64,000 nucleotides of DNA from Nocardioides antri (GCF_008373765.1 NZ_VUJW01000006.1:59662-123661), one strand, 5' to 3'; numbered from the stretch's first letter, positions 9,169 to 17,397 are shown. Notes: generated by a model from the letters alone, not told the origin. Numbers and translations are program-made.

Positions 9169-9495
9169 GTGGGCAACATCGCAGCCGTGACCGACGCCGA
9201 GTTCGACACGCAGGTCCTCAAGTCCGACAAGCCAGTGCTGGTGGACTTCTGGGCCGAGTGGTGCGGCCCGTGCCGCCAGGTCGCGCCGATCCTCGACGAG
9301 ATCGCCTCCACCCACGGCGACAAGGTCACGTTCTACAAGATGAACGTCGACGAGAACCCGGTCGTCCCGGCGTCGTACCGGATCACCAGCATCCCGACCA
9401 TCAACGTCTACCAGGGCGGCGAGATCGTGAAGACGATCGTCGGTGCCCGCCCGAAGTCGGCGATCCTCAACGAGCTCTCTGAGTTCATCGCCTGA
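9169..9495 (+). CDS. trxA: thioredoxin
   Basis: A 108-residue cytoplasmic thioredoxin with active site WAEWCGPCRQ at about residues 28-37, the buried charge and cis-proline region (ITSIPTINVYQGG), and normal family length. It takes electrons from the trxB product just upstream. Start GTG 9169 stands 4-5 nt after a purine-rich AAGGGAAAGAA. A strong hairpin terminator follows directly, closing the trxBA unit. Confidence 0.95.
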   Translation: MGNIAAVTDAEFDTQVLKSDKPVLVDFWAEWCGPCRQVAPILDEIASTHGDKVTFYKMNVDENPVVPASYRITSIPTINVYQGGEIVKTIVGARPKSAILNELSEFIA

Positions 9496-9515
9496 CCCTT
9501 ATGGCCGAGACCCGG

Positions 9516-9551
9516 CGCCCGTCCCTCCGGGGGCGGGCGTCGTGGCTTTTT
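9516..9551 (+). terminator. rho-independent terminator after trxA
   Basis: A 10-bp stem (CGCCCGTCCC with GGGGCGGGCG, one T-G pair) around a TCCG loop at 9516-9539, followed by a short T run (CTTTTT at 9546-9551). Confidence 0.75.
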
Positions 9552-9567
9552 CAGCGGCGCGGCACCT

Positions 9568-10221
9568 TCAGTTCAGGTCGCGGTGGGCGGGGGTCGGCCG
9601 CTTGCGTGGCTGCACGACGCCGACCAGCCGCTCGATGGCCGCCTCGACCTCGTCGCGCCAGGACACCAGGGAGCGCAGCTCCATCCGCATCCGCGGCGTC
9701 CGCGGGTGCGGTCGGTGGGTCTTGAACCCCACCCGGGCGAGGAACTCCGCCGGCAGCAGGCACCCGCTCTCGGCGGTGAGCCGGTTGCCGCCGTGGGCGA
9801 ACGCCTCGACGGCCCTGATCCCGCCCCGGCCGACCAGGTCACGGGCCATGCCCTGCACCAGCAGCCGGCCGATCCCGGCGCCGTCGTACCCGTCGGCGAC
9901 GAATGCCGTCGTCAGCAGCACCGCGTCCGGTGACGCCGGTGCGGTCGGGAACTGCGCTGCGCCCGGGACGTACGACGGCGGCGCGTAGGTCAGGTAGCCG
10001 ACGGGCGTGCCGTCGATGATCGCCACCCGCCCGCAGGAGCCCCACTCGCGGAGCACCTCCGACATCCACGACTCCTTGACCTCCGCACGGGTCACGGCGT
10101 CGCCGAGGCGGCCGCGCCGGACCGGGTCCAGCTCCCAGAACAGACAGCTGCGGCACGGCACCCCGAGCTCATCGAGCGCATCGAGGTGGTCGAGCGTGAA
10201 CGGGACAGTCGTGCGGGCCAT
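9568..10221 (-). CDS. GNAT family N-acetyltransferase
   Basis: A 217-residue protein with the GNAT fold. The acetyl-CoA pyrophosphate-binding stretch is GYDGAGIGRLLVQGMARDL (about residues 110-128), preceded by the beta-strand VLLTTAFVADG. The N-terminal part has two cysteines spaced CRSC. Start ATG 10221 has GGAGG 6 nt upstream and a TAGGCT box (10237-10242) further back. It converges on trxA. A GNAT gene at this place, between trxA and the parAB block, recurs in actinobacteria; substrate unknown. Confidence 0.8.
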   Translation of the reverse strand: MARTTVPFTLDHLDALDELGVPCRSCLFWELDPVRRGRLGDAVTRAEVKESWMSEVLREWGSCGRVAIIDGTPVGYLTYAPPSYVPGAAQFPTAPASPDAVLLTTAFVADGYDGAGIGRLLVQGMARDLVGRGGIRAVEAFAHGGNRLTAESGCLLPAEFLARVGFKTHRPHPRTPRMRMELRSLVSWRDEVEAAIERLVGVVQPRKRPTPAHRDLN

Positions 10222-10236
10222 GGCGCCTCCGAGAAC

Positions 10237-10242
10237 AGCCTA
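10237..10242 (-). promoter_or_regulatory. candidate -10 box of the GNAT gene
   Basis: TAGGCT read on the minus strand, ending 15 nt before the ATG, with a GGAGG ribosome binding site between the two. Confidence 0.4.
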
Positions 10243-10301
10243 CGGCGCCACGAGCCGATATCGCCCTGCGCGAGCGGAACCCGGGCTGAGAGGATGCTGT
10301 G

Positions 10302-11516
10302 GTGCGCAAGATCCGCCAGAGCCAGAAGCTCCGCAACGTCCGGTACGACGTGCGCGGTCCCATCCTCGTCGAGGCCCAGCGTCTCGAGGCCGAGGGGCAC
10401 CGCATCCTCAAGCTGAACATCGGCAACCCGGCGCCGTTCGGCTTCGAGGCACCGGAGGCGATCCTCGCCGACGTCATGCACCACCTGCCGGAGTCGCAGG
10501 GCTACAGCGACTCCCAGGGCATCTACTCCGCGCGCACGGCAGTGGCGCAGTACTACCAGGCCCGCGGACTGCGCGAGACCGAGGTCGAGGACGTCTTCAT
10601 CGGCAACGGCGTCTCCGAGCTGATCTCGATGGTGCTCCAGGCGTTCGTCGACGACGGCAACGAGATCCTGGTGCCCGCCCCCGACTACCCGCTCTGGACC
10701 GGGGCGGTGACGCTGTCGGGCGGCACGCCCGTGCACTACCTGTGCGACGAGGACAACGGCTGGATGCCGGATCTCGAGGACATCGAGTCCAAGATCACCG
10801 AGAACACGCACGCCTTGGTCATCATCAACCCCAACAACCCCACTGGTGCCGTCTACAGCCGGCAGATGGTGGAGGCGCTGGTCGACATCGCCCGTCGCCA
10901 CCAGCTGGTCGTCTTCGCCGACGAGATCTACGAGAAGATCCTGTTCGACGACGCAGTGCACCACCACGCAGCCGCGGCCGCCGGCCACGACGTTCTCTGC
11001 CTGACCTTCAGCGGCCTCTCGAAGGCCTACCGGGTCTGCGGCTACCGCGCCGGCTGGGTGATGATCTCCGGGCCCAAGGAGATCGCCGAGGAGTTCCTCG
11101 AGGGCCTCACCCTGATCGCCAACATGCGGATGTGCGCCAACGTCCCGGCCCAGCACGCCATCCAGACCGCGCTCGGCGGCTACCAGTCGATCAACGAGCT
11201 CATCGTCCCCGGCGGTCGCTTCTACGAGCAGAGCATGCTGGCGCACCGGCTGCTCAACGAGATCCCCGGCGTCAGCTCGGTCCGGCCGCAGGGCGCGCTC
11301 TACTGCTTCCCGCGGCTCGACCCGGAGGTCTACCCGATCGAGGACGACGAGCAGTTCGTGATCGAGCTCCTCCGCGCGAAGAAGATCCTGGTCACCCATG
11401 GCTCCGGGTTCAACTGGCCGAGGCCCGACCACTTCCGGCTGGTCACCCTGCCCGACGTCGACGTCCTCGAAGAGGCCATCGGCCGGATCGCGGAGTTCCT
11501 CGCCACCCGCCGCTGA
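10302..11516 (+). CDS. PLP-dependent class I aminotransferase (AlaA-like)
   Basis: A fold-type I aminotransferase of 404 residues. Visible are the substrate-binding NPNNPTGAVY stretch (about 176-185), the cofactor aspartate in VFADEIYEKILF (about 205-216) and the PLP lysine in TFSGLSKAYRVCGYRAGW (Lys near 236). N- and C-terminal regions resemble AlaA-type alanine/glutamate-pyruvate aminotransferases. Two GTG codons lie in tandem at 10299 and 10302; the second is 8 nt behind GAGAGG and is preferred. The gene converges on parB. Substrate is inferred from resemblance only. Confidence 0.85.
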   Translation: MRKIRQSQKLRNVRYDVRGPILVEAQRLEAEGHRILKLNIGNPAPFGFEAPEAILADVMHHLPESQGYSDSQGIYSARTAVAQYYQARGLRETEVEDVFIGNGVSELISMVLQAFVDDGNEILVPAPDYPLWTGAVTLSGGTPVHYLCDEDNGWMPDLEDIESKITENTHALVIINPNNPTGAVYSRQMVEALVDIARRHQLVVFADEIYEKILFDDAVHHHAAAAAGHDVLCLTFSGLSKAYRVCGYRAGWVMISGPKEIAEEFLEGLTLIANMRMCANVPAQHAIQTALGGYQSINELIVPGGRFYEQSMLAHRLLNEIPGVSSVRPQGALYCFPRLDPEVYPIEDDEQFVIELLRAKKILVTHGSGFNWPRPDHFRLVTLPDVDVLEEAIGRIAEFLATRR

Positions 11517-11553
11517 TCTCCACGGCGCTGGCTCCTTGTCGACGTGGTGACAA

Positions 11554-11584
11554 GTCGACGTGTCGCCATGTCGCTTTGTCGACA
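11554..11584 (-). repeat. 31-bp dispersed repeat, intergenic copy
   Basis: Read on the minus strand this is TGTCGACAAAGCGACA, three variable bases, then CGACACGTCGAC. The same 31 bases, differing only at those three, occur in plus orientation inside dnaA at 18039-18069. It contains the short inverted repeat TGTCG/CGACA. A further inverted repeat, CTTGTC/GACAAG, precedes it at 11535-11554. The gap from the aminotransferase stop to parB (11517-11675) holds nothing else I recognise. Confidence 0.7.
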
Positions 11585-11675
11585 ATCAGCGTTTGCGCAG
11601 GTCAGAGCCGCTTTCCTCGGTTCTTGAGGTGCGAGGCGCGCCGGCGCTGGCCCTCGAAGACCCCCGAGGGCGGAC

Positions 11676-12671
11676 TCAGATCGGGCGGTCGTTCCGGTTC
11701 CGCGGGTCCATGATGTCGACGATCCGGCGGAGGTCCTCGAGGGTCGCGAACTCGACCGTGATCTTGCCCTTGCTCTTGCCGAGGTCGATCTTCACCCGGG
11801 TCTCGAACCGGTCGGCGAGGCGGTCGGACAGCTCGACCAGGCCGGGCGCGAACGGCTTCGAGCGGACGTTGCGCTGCGTCGTCGTACCGGTTTCGCCGAC
11901 GGCGACGATCTCCTCGAGGCCGCGGACGCTGATGCCCTCGGCGATGACCCGTTGCGCGAGCCGGTCCTGGATGTCGGCGTCGGCCACCGCGAGCAGGGCC
12001 CGGGCGTGGCCGGCCGACAGGACGCCGGCGGCGACGCGGCGCTGCACGGCCGGGCTGAGCTTCAGCAGCCGCAGGGTGTTGCTGATCTGCGGGCGGGACC
12101 GGCCGATCCGCTGGGCGAGCTCGTCGTGCGTGCAGCCGAAGTCCTCGAGGAGCTGGGAGTACGCCGCAGCCTCCTCCAGCGGGTTGAGCTGGGAGCGGTG
12201 GAGGTTCTCCAGCAGCGCGTCGCGCAGCATGGCGGAGTCCTCGGTCTGCCGCACGATAGCCGGGATCTTCTCGAGGCCGGCCTGCTGGGCGGCGCGCCAC
12301 CGGCGCTCGCCCATGATCAGCTCGAAGGAGCCGGGCTCGAGCTCCCGCACGACGATCGGCTGCAGGAGGCCGATCTCGCGGACGCTGTGGACGAGCTCGG
12401 CCATCGCCTCCTCGTCGAAGACCTGCCGCGGCTGGACCCGGTTCGGCTGGATCGCCGTGGGGTCGAGCTCGGTGAAGTAGGCGCCGTCGACCGCGACCAG
12501 CTCCGGTCCGGCGGGCTCTGAGGGCGCCTCCGCGCCCCCCGCGACCGCTGTCTGCGCCTCGGACGTCGCCGTCAGGGTCGTCGTCGGGGGAGTGGTGTCG
12601 GCGGGCGGGGCGGTGGGGATCAGCGAGCCGAGGCCACGGCCGAGGCCCCGGCGGGGGGTGTTGCTGCTCAA
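11676..12671 (-). CDS. parB: chromosome-partitioning protein ParB
   Basis: A 331-residue ParB/Spo0J protein that binds parS and spreads as a CTP-dependent clamp. Visible are the N-terminal GRGLGSLI stretch, which contacts ParA (about residues 9-18), a variable linker, the CTP-binding GERRWRA motif (about 122-128), the helix-turn-helix DELAQRIGRSRPQISNTLRL (about 180-199) and a C-terminal dimerisation region. Start is TTG 12671, overlapping the parA stop as TTGA with GGAG upstream, so the two are coupled. Three parS sites lie close by. Confidence 0.95.
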   Translation of the reverse strand: MSSNTPRRGLGRGLGSLIPTAPPADTTPPTTTLTATSEAQTAVAGGAEAPSEPAGPELVAVDGAYFTELDPTAIQPNRVQPRQVFDEEAMAELVHSVREIGLLQPIVVRELEPGSFELIMGERRWRAAQQAGLEKIPAIVRQTEDSAMLRDALLENLHRSQLNPLEEAAAYSQLLEDFGCTHDELAQRIGRSRPQISNTLRLLKLSPAVQRRVAAGVLSAGHARALLAVADADIQDRLAQRVIAEGISVRGLEEIVAVGETGTTTQRNVRSKPFAPGLVELSDRLADRFETRVKIDLGKSKGKITVEFATLEDLRRIVDIMDPRNRNDRPI

Positions 12672-13831
12672 CTCAGGCTCCCTCGGGTCGCGATCTCCCG
12701 AGCGGCCTCCAGATAGCTCAACGCGCCCGGTGAGCCCGGATCGTAGGTCATCACCGTCTGACCGTACGACGGGGCCTCCGAGACCCGGACCGAGCGCGGG
12801 ATGGCGGTCTTGAGGACCTGGTCGCCGAAGTGCTCCCGCACCTCCTGGGCGACACCCGCGGCGAGACGGGTCCGGGCGTCGTACATGGTGAGCACGATGG
12901 TCGAGACCGCCAGGTCCGGGTTGAGGTGGGCCCGGACCATGTCCACGGTCGCGAGCAGCTGGCCCAGGCCCTCGAGCGCGTAGTACTCCGCCTGGATCGG
13001 GATCAGCATCTCCGCACCGGCCACCAGGGCGTTGAGGGTCAGCAGCCCGAGCGACGGGGGGCAGTCGATCAGGACGTAGTCGTAACGCTGGTCGCCGGCG
13101 TCCGCGGCGGTGCCCACCTTCGGGTGCGCCAGGATGGCCTTCTTGAGCCGGCCCTCGCGCGCCACGACGCTCACGAGCTCGATCTCGGCACCCGCCAGGT
13201 CGATCGTGGCCGGCACGACGTCCAGGCCCTCGCAGTCCGGGCAGGACTGGACGACACCGGCCAGGTCGGCGCCCTCGACGAGGACCTCGTAGGTCCCCGG
13301 CGTGCCCTGCCGGTGCTCGATGTTGAGCGCGGTGGAAGCGTTGCCCTGCGGGTCGAGGTCGACCACGAGGACTCGCTGGCCCAGTTCGGACAGAGCGGCC
13401 GCCAGGTTGACCGTGGACGTCGTCTTGCCGACGCCGCCCTTCTGGTTCGCGACGACGAACACCCGGGTCGCCGCGGGTCGCGGCACCGGCTGGCGCTGGA
13501 TTCCCTGCCGCATCATCACCGACTGCTGGGCAGCGGCAGCGAGCGGCGTCTGGTGGGTGTCGATGTCGGGGTCGTACGCCGCCAGGTCAGCTGCGGTCCG
13601 GACGGCGAATCCCGTTTCACGTGAAACATCGGGGTCCGTCGTTTCACGTGAAACATCGGTCGGGGCGGGGTCGTACGTGTGCTCGGTCGGCTCACCCGAC
13701 ACCGGGGCCTCCTGTGGATAACTAGGGGCGGACTGTGGAATCTCAGGCTCAGCAGCGGCCGCTGAGTCGGTGGAAAACTCCGGGCGGGTCTCTCCGGCGA
13801 CGGGCTGACGCCCGCGCTCTGGATCCGTCAC
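12668..13831 (-). CDS. parA: chromosome-partitioning ATPase ParA
   Basis: A 387-residue deviant Walker ATPase. The P-loop KGGVGKTT is at residues 131-138, with VLVVDLDPQGNAS and VLIDCPPSLGLLT following. It drives origin segregation with ParB. GTG 13831 is preferred: GAGGAG lies 6 nt upstream and the codon overlaps the rsmG stop as GTGA; the frame is open up to 13930. The long, low-complexity N-terminal extension (about 120 residues) is unusual and contains VSRET twice (60-64 and 69-73), each encoded by an in-frame parS palindrome. Confidence 0.94.
   Translation of the reverse strand: MTDPERGRQPVAGETRPEFSTDSAAAAEPEIPQSAPSYPQEAPVSGEPTEHTYDPAPTDVSRETTDPDVSRETGFAVRTAADLAAYDPDIDTHQTPLAAAAQQSVMMRQGIQRQPVPRPAATRVFVVANQKGGVGKTTSTVNLAAALSELGQRVLVVDLDPQGNASTALNIEHRQGTPGTYEVLVEGADLAGVVQSCPDCEGLDVVPATIDLAGAEIELVSVVAREGRLKKAILAHPKVGTAADAGDQRYDYVLIDCPPSLGLLTLNALVAGAEMLIPIQAEYYALEGLGQLLATVDMVRAHLNPDLAVSTIVLTMYDARTRLAAGVAQEVREHFGDQVLKTAIPRSVRVSEAPSYGQTVMTYDPGSPGALSYLEAAREIATRGSLS
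13613..13628. promoter_or_regulatory. parS site 1, inside parA
   Basis: CGTTTCACGTGAAACA matches the parS palindrome TGTTTCACGTGAAACA at 15 of 16 bases. It lies in the parA coding sequence and encodes the second VSRET. Confidence 0.92.
13640..13655. promoter_or_regulatory. parS site 2, inside parA
   Basis: CGTTTCACGTGAAACA again, 27 bp from site 1 and in the same reading frame; it encodes the first VSRET of ParA. Confidence 0.92.
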
Positions 13832-14610
13832 GTGCGTCTCCTCTTCGTCCGCGGCGTCCGGCGTTGACCGGCCCGAGAACCGCCGCGACCCCCGGAAGTC
13901 GGCAACGATACTCGTGCCGGATCGCTCCACGTAACCCGTACGACCCGGGTCTCTGGAGTCCCGTCAGCGCCGGGGGAGGAGGTGTCGCCAGGCGGTGTTG
14001 CCGGGATCGTGAGGACCTCGATCGTCGGAACGGCACAGCCGAGCGTGCGGAGCACCGCGCTCGCGGTCGCGACCTCCTCCTCGGCCGACTCGCCCTTCAT
14101 CGCCAGCAGCGCACCCGCCGGCGCGACCAGGGGCATGCACCACCGCAGCAGACGCTCGAGGGGCGCGACGGCGCGCGCGGTGACGACGTCGAACGTCTGG
14201 TTGCCGTGCAGGGCCTCCGCTCGATCCCGGCGGACGACCACGTTGCCCAGACCGAGGGACACGACCACCTCCTCGAGGAACGTCGTCCTCCGGAGCAACG
14301 GCTCGACGAGCGTCACTCGGACGTCCGGACGGGCCAGGGCGATCACGAGGCCCGGGAGACCGGCGCCGGAACCGATGTCCGCGACCGTCGCTTCGCGGGG
14401 GAGTGCAGTGGCGAGCAGCGCACAGTTCACCACGTGGCGGTCCCACAGCCGAGGGACCTCCCGGGGGCCGATGAGGCCCCGCACCACGCCGTCGGTGGCA
14501 AGCAGCTGCCCGTACCGCTCGACCAGCTCCAGGCGGTCAGCAGGGAACAGGGCCCGCGCCACGGGTGGCACGGGCCCTGCGTCGCCGGCGTCGCCGGCGG
14601 GATGTTTCAC
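13828..14610 (-). CDS. rsmG: 16S rRNA (guanine-527-N7) methyltransferase RsmG
   Basis: A 260-residue SAM-dependent methyltransferase (GidB family). The SAM-binding loop reads VADIGSGAGLPGLVIAL (about 86-102), with VVTARAVAPLERLLRW further on, typical of RsmG. The C-terminal extension of about 50 residues is Arg/Gly-rich and probably disordered. Start GTG 14610 lies inside parS site 3, with GGGAG 8 nt upstream. The stop overlaps the parA start. In other bacteria loss of this methylation gives low-level streptomycin resistance. Confidence 0.93.
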   Translation of the reverse strand: MKHPAGDAGDAGPVPPVARALFPADRLELVERYGQLLATDGVVRGLIGPREVPRLWDRHVVNCALLATALPREATVADIGSGAGLPGLVIALARPDVRVTLVEPLLRRTTFLEEVVVSLGLGNVVVRRDRAEALHGNQTFDVVTARAVAPLERLLRWCMPLVAPAGALLAMKGESAEEEVATASAVLRTLGCAVPTIEVLTIPATPPGDTSSPGADGTPETRVVRVTWSDPARVSLPTSGGRGGSRAGQRRTPRTKRRRT

Positions 14611-14618
14611 GTGAAACG
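14603..14618. promoter_or_regulatory. parS site 3, covering the rsmG start codon
   Basis: TGTTTCACGTGAAACG matches the parS consensus at 15 of 16 bases. The GTG in its centre, read on the minus strand, is the likely rsmG start, so bound ParB would cover the start region. Confidence 0.92.
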
Positions 14619-14625
14619 CTCCCGC

Positions 14626-15168
14626 TCAGTCGGCGGGCAGCACCACGACGTACCGCCGCGGCTCGACGCCCTCGGACTCCGAGAGCATGCCCGCAGCAGC
14701 CACGGCGTCGTGGACGATCTTCCGCTCGAACGGCGTCATCGGCTCGAGCCGCACAGGCTCACCGGAGGCCTTCGCCTCCGCGGCAGCCTCCTCGCCGACC
14801 TTCGTCAGCCGCGAGCGCTTGTCCGCGCGGAACCCGGAGATGTCGAGCATCAGCCGCGACCGCTCGCCGGTCTCCCGGTAGACGGCCAGCCTGGTGAGCT
14901 CCTGCAGCGCCTCGAGCACCTTGCCGTCAGGTCCCACGAGCTGGGCGAGGTCGGCGCCGACGATCGACACCGCGGCCCGGTCGGCCTCCACGTCCATGTC
15001 CAGGTCGCCGTCGAGGTCGGCGATGTCGAGGAGCTCCTCGAGGTAGTCGGCCGCGATGTCGCCCTCACGCTCGAGCCGGGCGACGAGGTCCTGGTCGCCG
15101 GCGGGCTGGATCTCCTCGGTCTCGGCGGTCTCGTTCTCCGTCGCGTCCACGTCGGTCTCGGTGCTCAC
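14626..15168 (-). CDS. jag: Jag/KhpB-type RNA-binding protein (KH and R3H domains)
   Basis: A 180-residue single-strand nucleic-acid-binding protein. An acidic N-terminal stretch (1-35) precedes a KH domain (about 65-115, IVGADLAQLVGPDGKVLEAL) and an R3H domain (about 120-178, FERKIVHDAVAAAG). The N-terminal Jag_N domain of Firmicute homologues is absent, as in other actinobacteria. GTG 15168 overlaps the yidC stop as GTGA. The conserved order yidC-jag-rsmG supports the call. Confidence 0.9.
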   Translation of the reverse strand: MSTETDVDATENETAETEEIQPAGDQDLVARLEREGDIAADYLEELLDIADLDGDLDMDVEADRAAVSIVGADLAQLVGPDGKVLEALQELTRLAVYRETGERSRLMLDISGFRADKRSRLTKVGEEAAAEAKASGEPVRLEPMTPFERKIVHDAVAAAGMLSESEGVEPRRYVVVLPAD

Positions 15169-16187
15169 TTGTTGCCTCCCTGATTGGGGTTGGATCCACT
15201 GCCCGGCTTGCCGGACTTGCGCTGTGCGCGGGTCTGCCGCTTCGGCTGCACCCGCTGCACGGGACGACGGTCCGGCTCGATGACCTCGTCGCCCTCCGGC
15301 ACGGGCTCGTACGCCGCGTACTTCTCGGGGTGCTTGGCCGCCTTCGCCTTGTCGCGCTCCTGCTTCGCCTTGAACGCCGGCGTGCCCGGAGCGGGGTTGT
15401 TGCGGATGACGTAGAACTGCTGACCCATGGTCCACAGGTTCGACGTGGTCCAGTAAAGGAGGACGCCGATCGGGAACGCGACGCCACCGAGGCCGAACGC
15501 CACCGGAAGGATGTAGAGCAGCATCTTCTGCTGCTGGGCATAGGGGCCGGTCAGCGCGTCGGCCGGCATGTTCTTGGCCATCAGCTGCCGCTGGGTGATG
15601 AAGGTGGTCGCGGTCATCGCCAGCACCAGGACCGCCGCGACGGCCACCACGGCGCCGCTGTCCGCACCCTCGCCCCAGGGCGTCGCACCCCAGAACGACT
15701 TCGCGAGGCCGATCGAGCCGAACAGCTCGGACTCACCGAACTGCTCGGCGAGCTTCTCGGTGAGGAACCCGTGGGCCTTGTTGTGCTTGGCGGCCTGGTC
15801 GAGCAGCCGGAACAGGGCGAAGAAGATCGGCATCTGCAGCAGGATCGGGAGGCATGACGCGAACGGGTTGGTGCCCGCCTCCTTGTAGAGCTTCATCGTC
15901 TCCTCGGCCAGCTTCTGCCGGTCGTGGCCGTACTTCTTCTGCAGCTCCCGCACCTTCGGCTGGATCAGCTGCATGTTGCGGCTGGACTTGATCTGCTTCA
16001 CGAAGAGCGGGATCAGCGCGGCCCGGATCACGACGGTGAGGCCGATGATCGACAAGGTCCACGAGAGTCCGCCCTCGGGGTCGAGCCCCATGATCGTGAA
16101 GAGCTTGTGCCAGCCGATCAGCACTGCCGAGATCGCGTAGTACAGCGGCACCATGATGAAGTGGCCGATGTCGCCGAAGATGCCCAC
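15165..16187 (-). CDS. yidC: membrane protein insertase YidC
   Basis: A 340-residue YidC/Oxa1 insertase, the short form without the large periplasmic domain of Gram-negatives. Five hydrophobic segments are visible; the core starts with SWTLSIIGLTVVIRAALIPL and is followed by KQIKSSRNMQLIQPKVRELQ. The cytoplasmic tail (from about 275) is rich in Lys/Arg and Gly, consistent with ribosome contact. GTG 16187 follows the yidD stop directly, with AGGAG upstream. It inserts membrane proteins with or without SecYEG. Confidence 0.94.
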   Translation of the reverse strand: MGIFGDIGHFIMVPLYYAISAVLIGWHKLFTIMGLDPEGGLSWTLSIIGLTVVIRAALIPLFVKQIKSSRNMQLIQPKVRELQKKYGHDRQKLAEETMKLYKEAGTNPFASCLPILLQMPIFFALFRLLDQAAKHNKAHGFLTEKLAEQFGESELFGSIGLAKSFWGATPWGEGADSGAVVAVAAVLVLAMTATTFITQRQLMAKNMPADALTGPYAQQQKMLLYILPVAFGLGGVAFPIGVLLYWTTSNLWTMGQQFYVIRNNPAPGTPAFKAKQERDKAKAAKHPEKYAAYEPVPEGDEVIEPDRRPVQRVQPKRQTRAQRKSGKPGSGSNPNQGGNK

Positions 16188-16451
16188 TCAGGCTCCTAGT
16201 TCGTTGGTCACGTCCGCGGCGTCAGCGCCGCGGGGGGATCGGGGTGGCACGTGGTCGACGCCGCCGGCCGCCCACGGGTGGCAGCGAGCGACGCGCCGGA
16301 CAGCCAACCAGCTGCCCTTGATGCTGCCGTGCGTCCGGACCGCCTCCAGGGCGTAGGCCGAGCACGACGGGTAGTAGCGGCAGACCTCGCCGTAGATCGG
16401 GCTGATCACCGCCCGGTAGCCGCGCAGCAGCGCGACCAGAAGCCATCTCAC
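16188..16451 (-). CDS. yidD: membrane protein insertion efficiency factor YidD
   Basis: An 87-residue protein with the family signature CRYYPSCSAYALEAVRTHG (cysteines near 24 and 30) and HPWAAGGVDHVP. GTG 16451 overlaps the rnpA stop as GTGA. The open frame runs much further upstream through rnpA, but the family length and the coupling fix this start. It lies between rnpA and yidC, its usual place. Confidence 0.92.
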   Translation of the reverse strand: MRWLLVALLRGYRAVISPIYGEVCRYYPSCSAYALEAVRTHGSIKGSWLAVRRVARCHPWAAGGVDHVPPRSPRGADAADVTNELGA

Positions 16452-16822
16452 CGCTGCTCCACCTGTCCGGAGCCGACGGCGATGGTCCTCAGGCTCCTGT
16501 CCAGGCAACGGTCGAGGTCGGCCACCAGTTCCTGGTAGGACGCCGTGGCGGCCGCCGGCTGCGCGCGTACGACGAGCAGCGCGCCTGCCGGGAGCAGGGC
16601 GAGCCGCTCCCGGGCAGCGTGCCGCAGCCGACGCTTCACGCGGTTGCGCACGACGGCGTTGCCCACCGCCTTGCTCACCACGAAGCCGACCAGCTGTCCG
16701 TCGGCCCGCTCCTCCGAGAGGGCCAGGTGCGTGACGAGCGTGCGCGCACCGGACCGTCGGCCCGCCTTGACGGCGCGTCGGAAGGAGGTCGGTCGGGTCA
16801 GCCGGTGGTCGGCAGGCAGCAC
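16448..16822 (-). CDS. rnpA: ribonuclease P protein component
   Basis: The 124-residue basic protein subunit of RNase P. It shows the RNR signature (VVRNRVKRRLRHAAR, about 58-72) and the N-terminal substrate-binding stretch beginning LTRPTSFRRAV. It works with the M1 RNA, not in this window, to remove tRNA 5' leaders. Start is GTG 16822, 45 nt after rpmH. Length is normal. Confidence 0.95.
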   Translation of the reverse strand: MLPADHRLTRPTSFRRAVKAGRRSGARTLVTHLALSEERADGQLVGFVVSKAVGNAVVRNRVKRRLRHAARERLALLPAGALLVVRAQPAAATASYQELVADLDRCLDRSLRTIAVGSGQVEQR

Positions 16823-16867
16823 AAGAGCCCTCCAGGGGCCGGGGCCGGCTCGGAAAGGGCCTGCCGC

Positions 16868-17005
16868 TCAGACGGCGAGGCTCTTGCGGCCCTTCCGGCG
16901 ACGGTTCGCCAGGATGGCCCGACCGGCGCGGGTGCGCATCCGCAGTCGGAACCCGTGCGTCTTGTGGCGACGACGGTTGTTCGGCTGGTACGTCCGCTTG
17001 CTCAC
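16868..17005 (-). CDS. rpmH: 50S ribosomal protein L34
   Basis: A 45-residue basic ribosomal protein with the full L34 pattern: [19 protein letters not shown] at the start and RRRKGRKSL near the end. GTG 17005 has GAGAGG 6 nt upstream. It is the first gene of the minus-strand chain, and its promoter lies about 220 nt upstream (17228-17257). Confidence 0.97.
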   Translation of the reverse strand: MSKRTYQPNNRRRHKTHGFRLRMRTRAGRAILANRRRKGRKSLAV

Positions 17006-17227
17006 GATCGACCTCTCGGCTGGCTGATGACTGAACGTCTTGGGGAAGGGCCATCCGGGACGGCCGGCAGCAGGGCGCACGGTTGTGCGCTCAGCTCGGT
17101 GACTGTCCACCCGTTGACATGGCAACTTCGGCTGGCACCGCGCGTCCGCGGAACATCGCGCTCGGGGCGAACCCCGCACGAGACCGCCGCGGACATGCGG
17201 CACCGGTCGACACCGGATGACCGAACA

Positions 17228-17257
17228 ACGGTACGCGCGACGGAACAAGCGGGTCAA
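17228..17257 (-). promoter_or_regulatory. rpmH promoter
   Basis: On the minus strand TTGACC (-35, 17257-17252) and TACCGT (-10, 17233-17228) are separated by 18 nt. Transcription would start near 17221, leaving a leader of about 215 nt before rpmH. Confidence 0.6.
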
Positions 17258-17368
17258 ACCGGCGAACCCGTCGACCCCAACCGTCAACCATAGGCCGTCC
17301 GCGCGCCGGAACTTCCACACCCCGCCGCGGGGATGTCGAAATCATCGTGAGAACCTGTGGAGAACGGG

Positions 17369-17397
17369 TTGATCCACAGGCCCGGCAGGACTAGGTT
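17369..17397 (+). promoter_or_regulatory. dnaA promoter overlapping a DnaA box
   Basis: TTGATC (17369-17374) and TAGGTT (17392-17397) are spaced by 17 nt, a good housekeeping promoter. The -35 box overlaps the DnaA-box-like TGATCCACA (17370-17378), so DnaA could repress its own gene. A second -35-like TTGACG stands at 17507 without a clear -10 partner. Confidence 0.5.
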
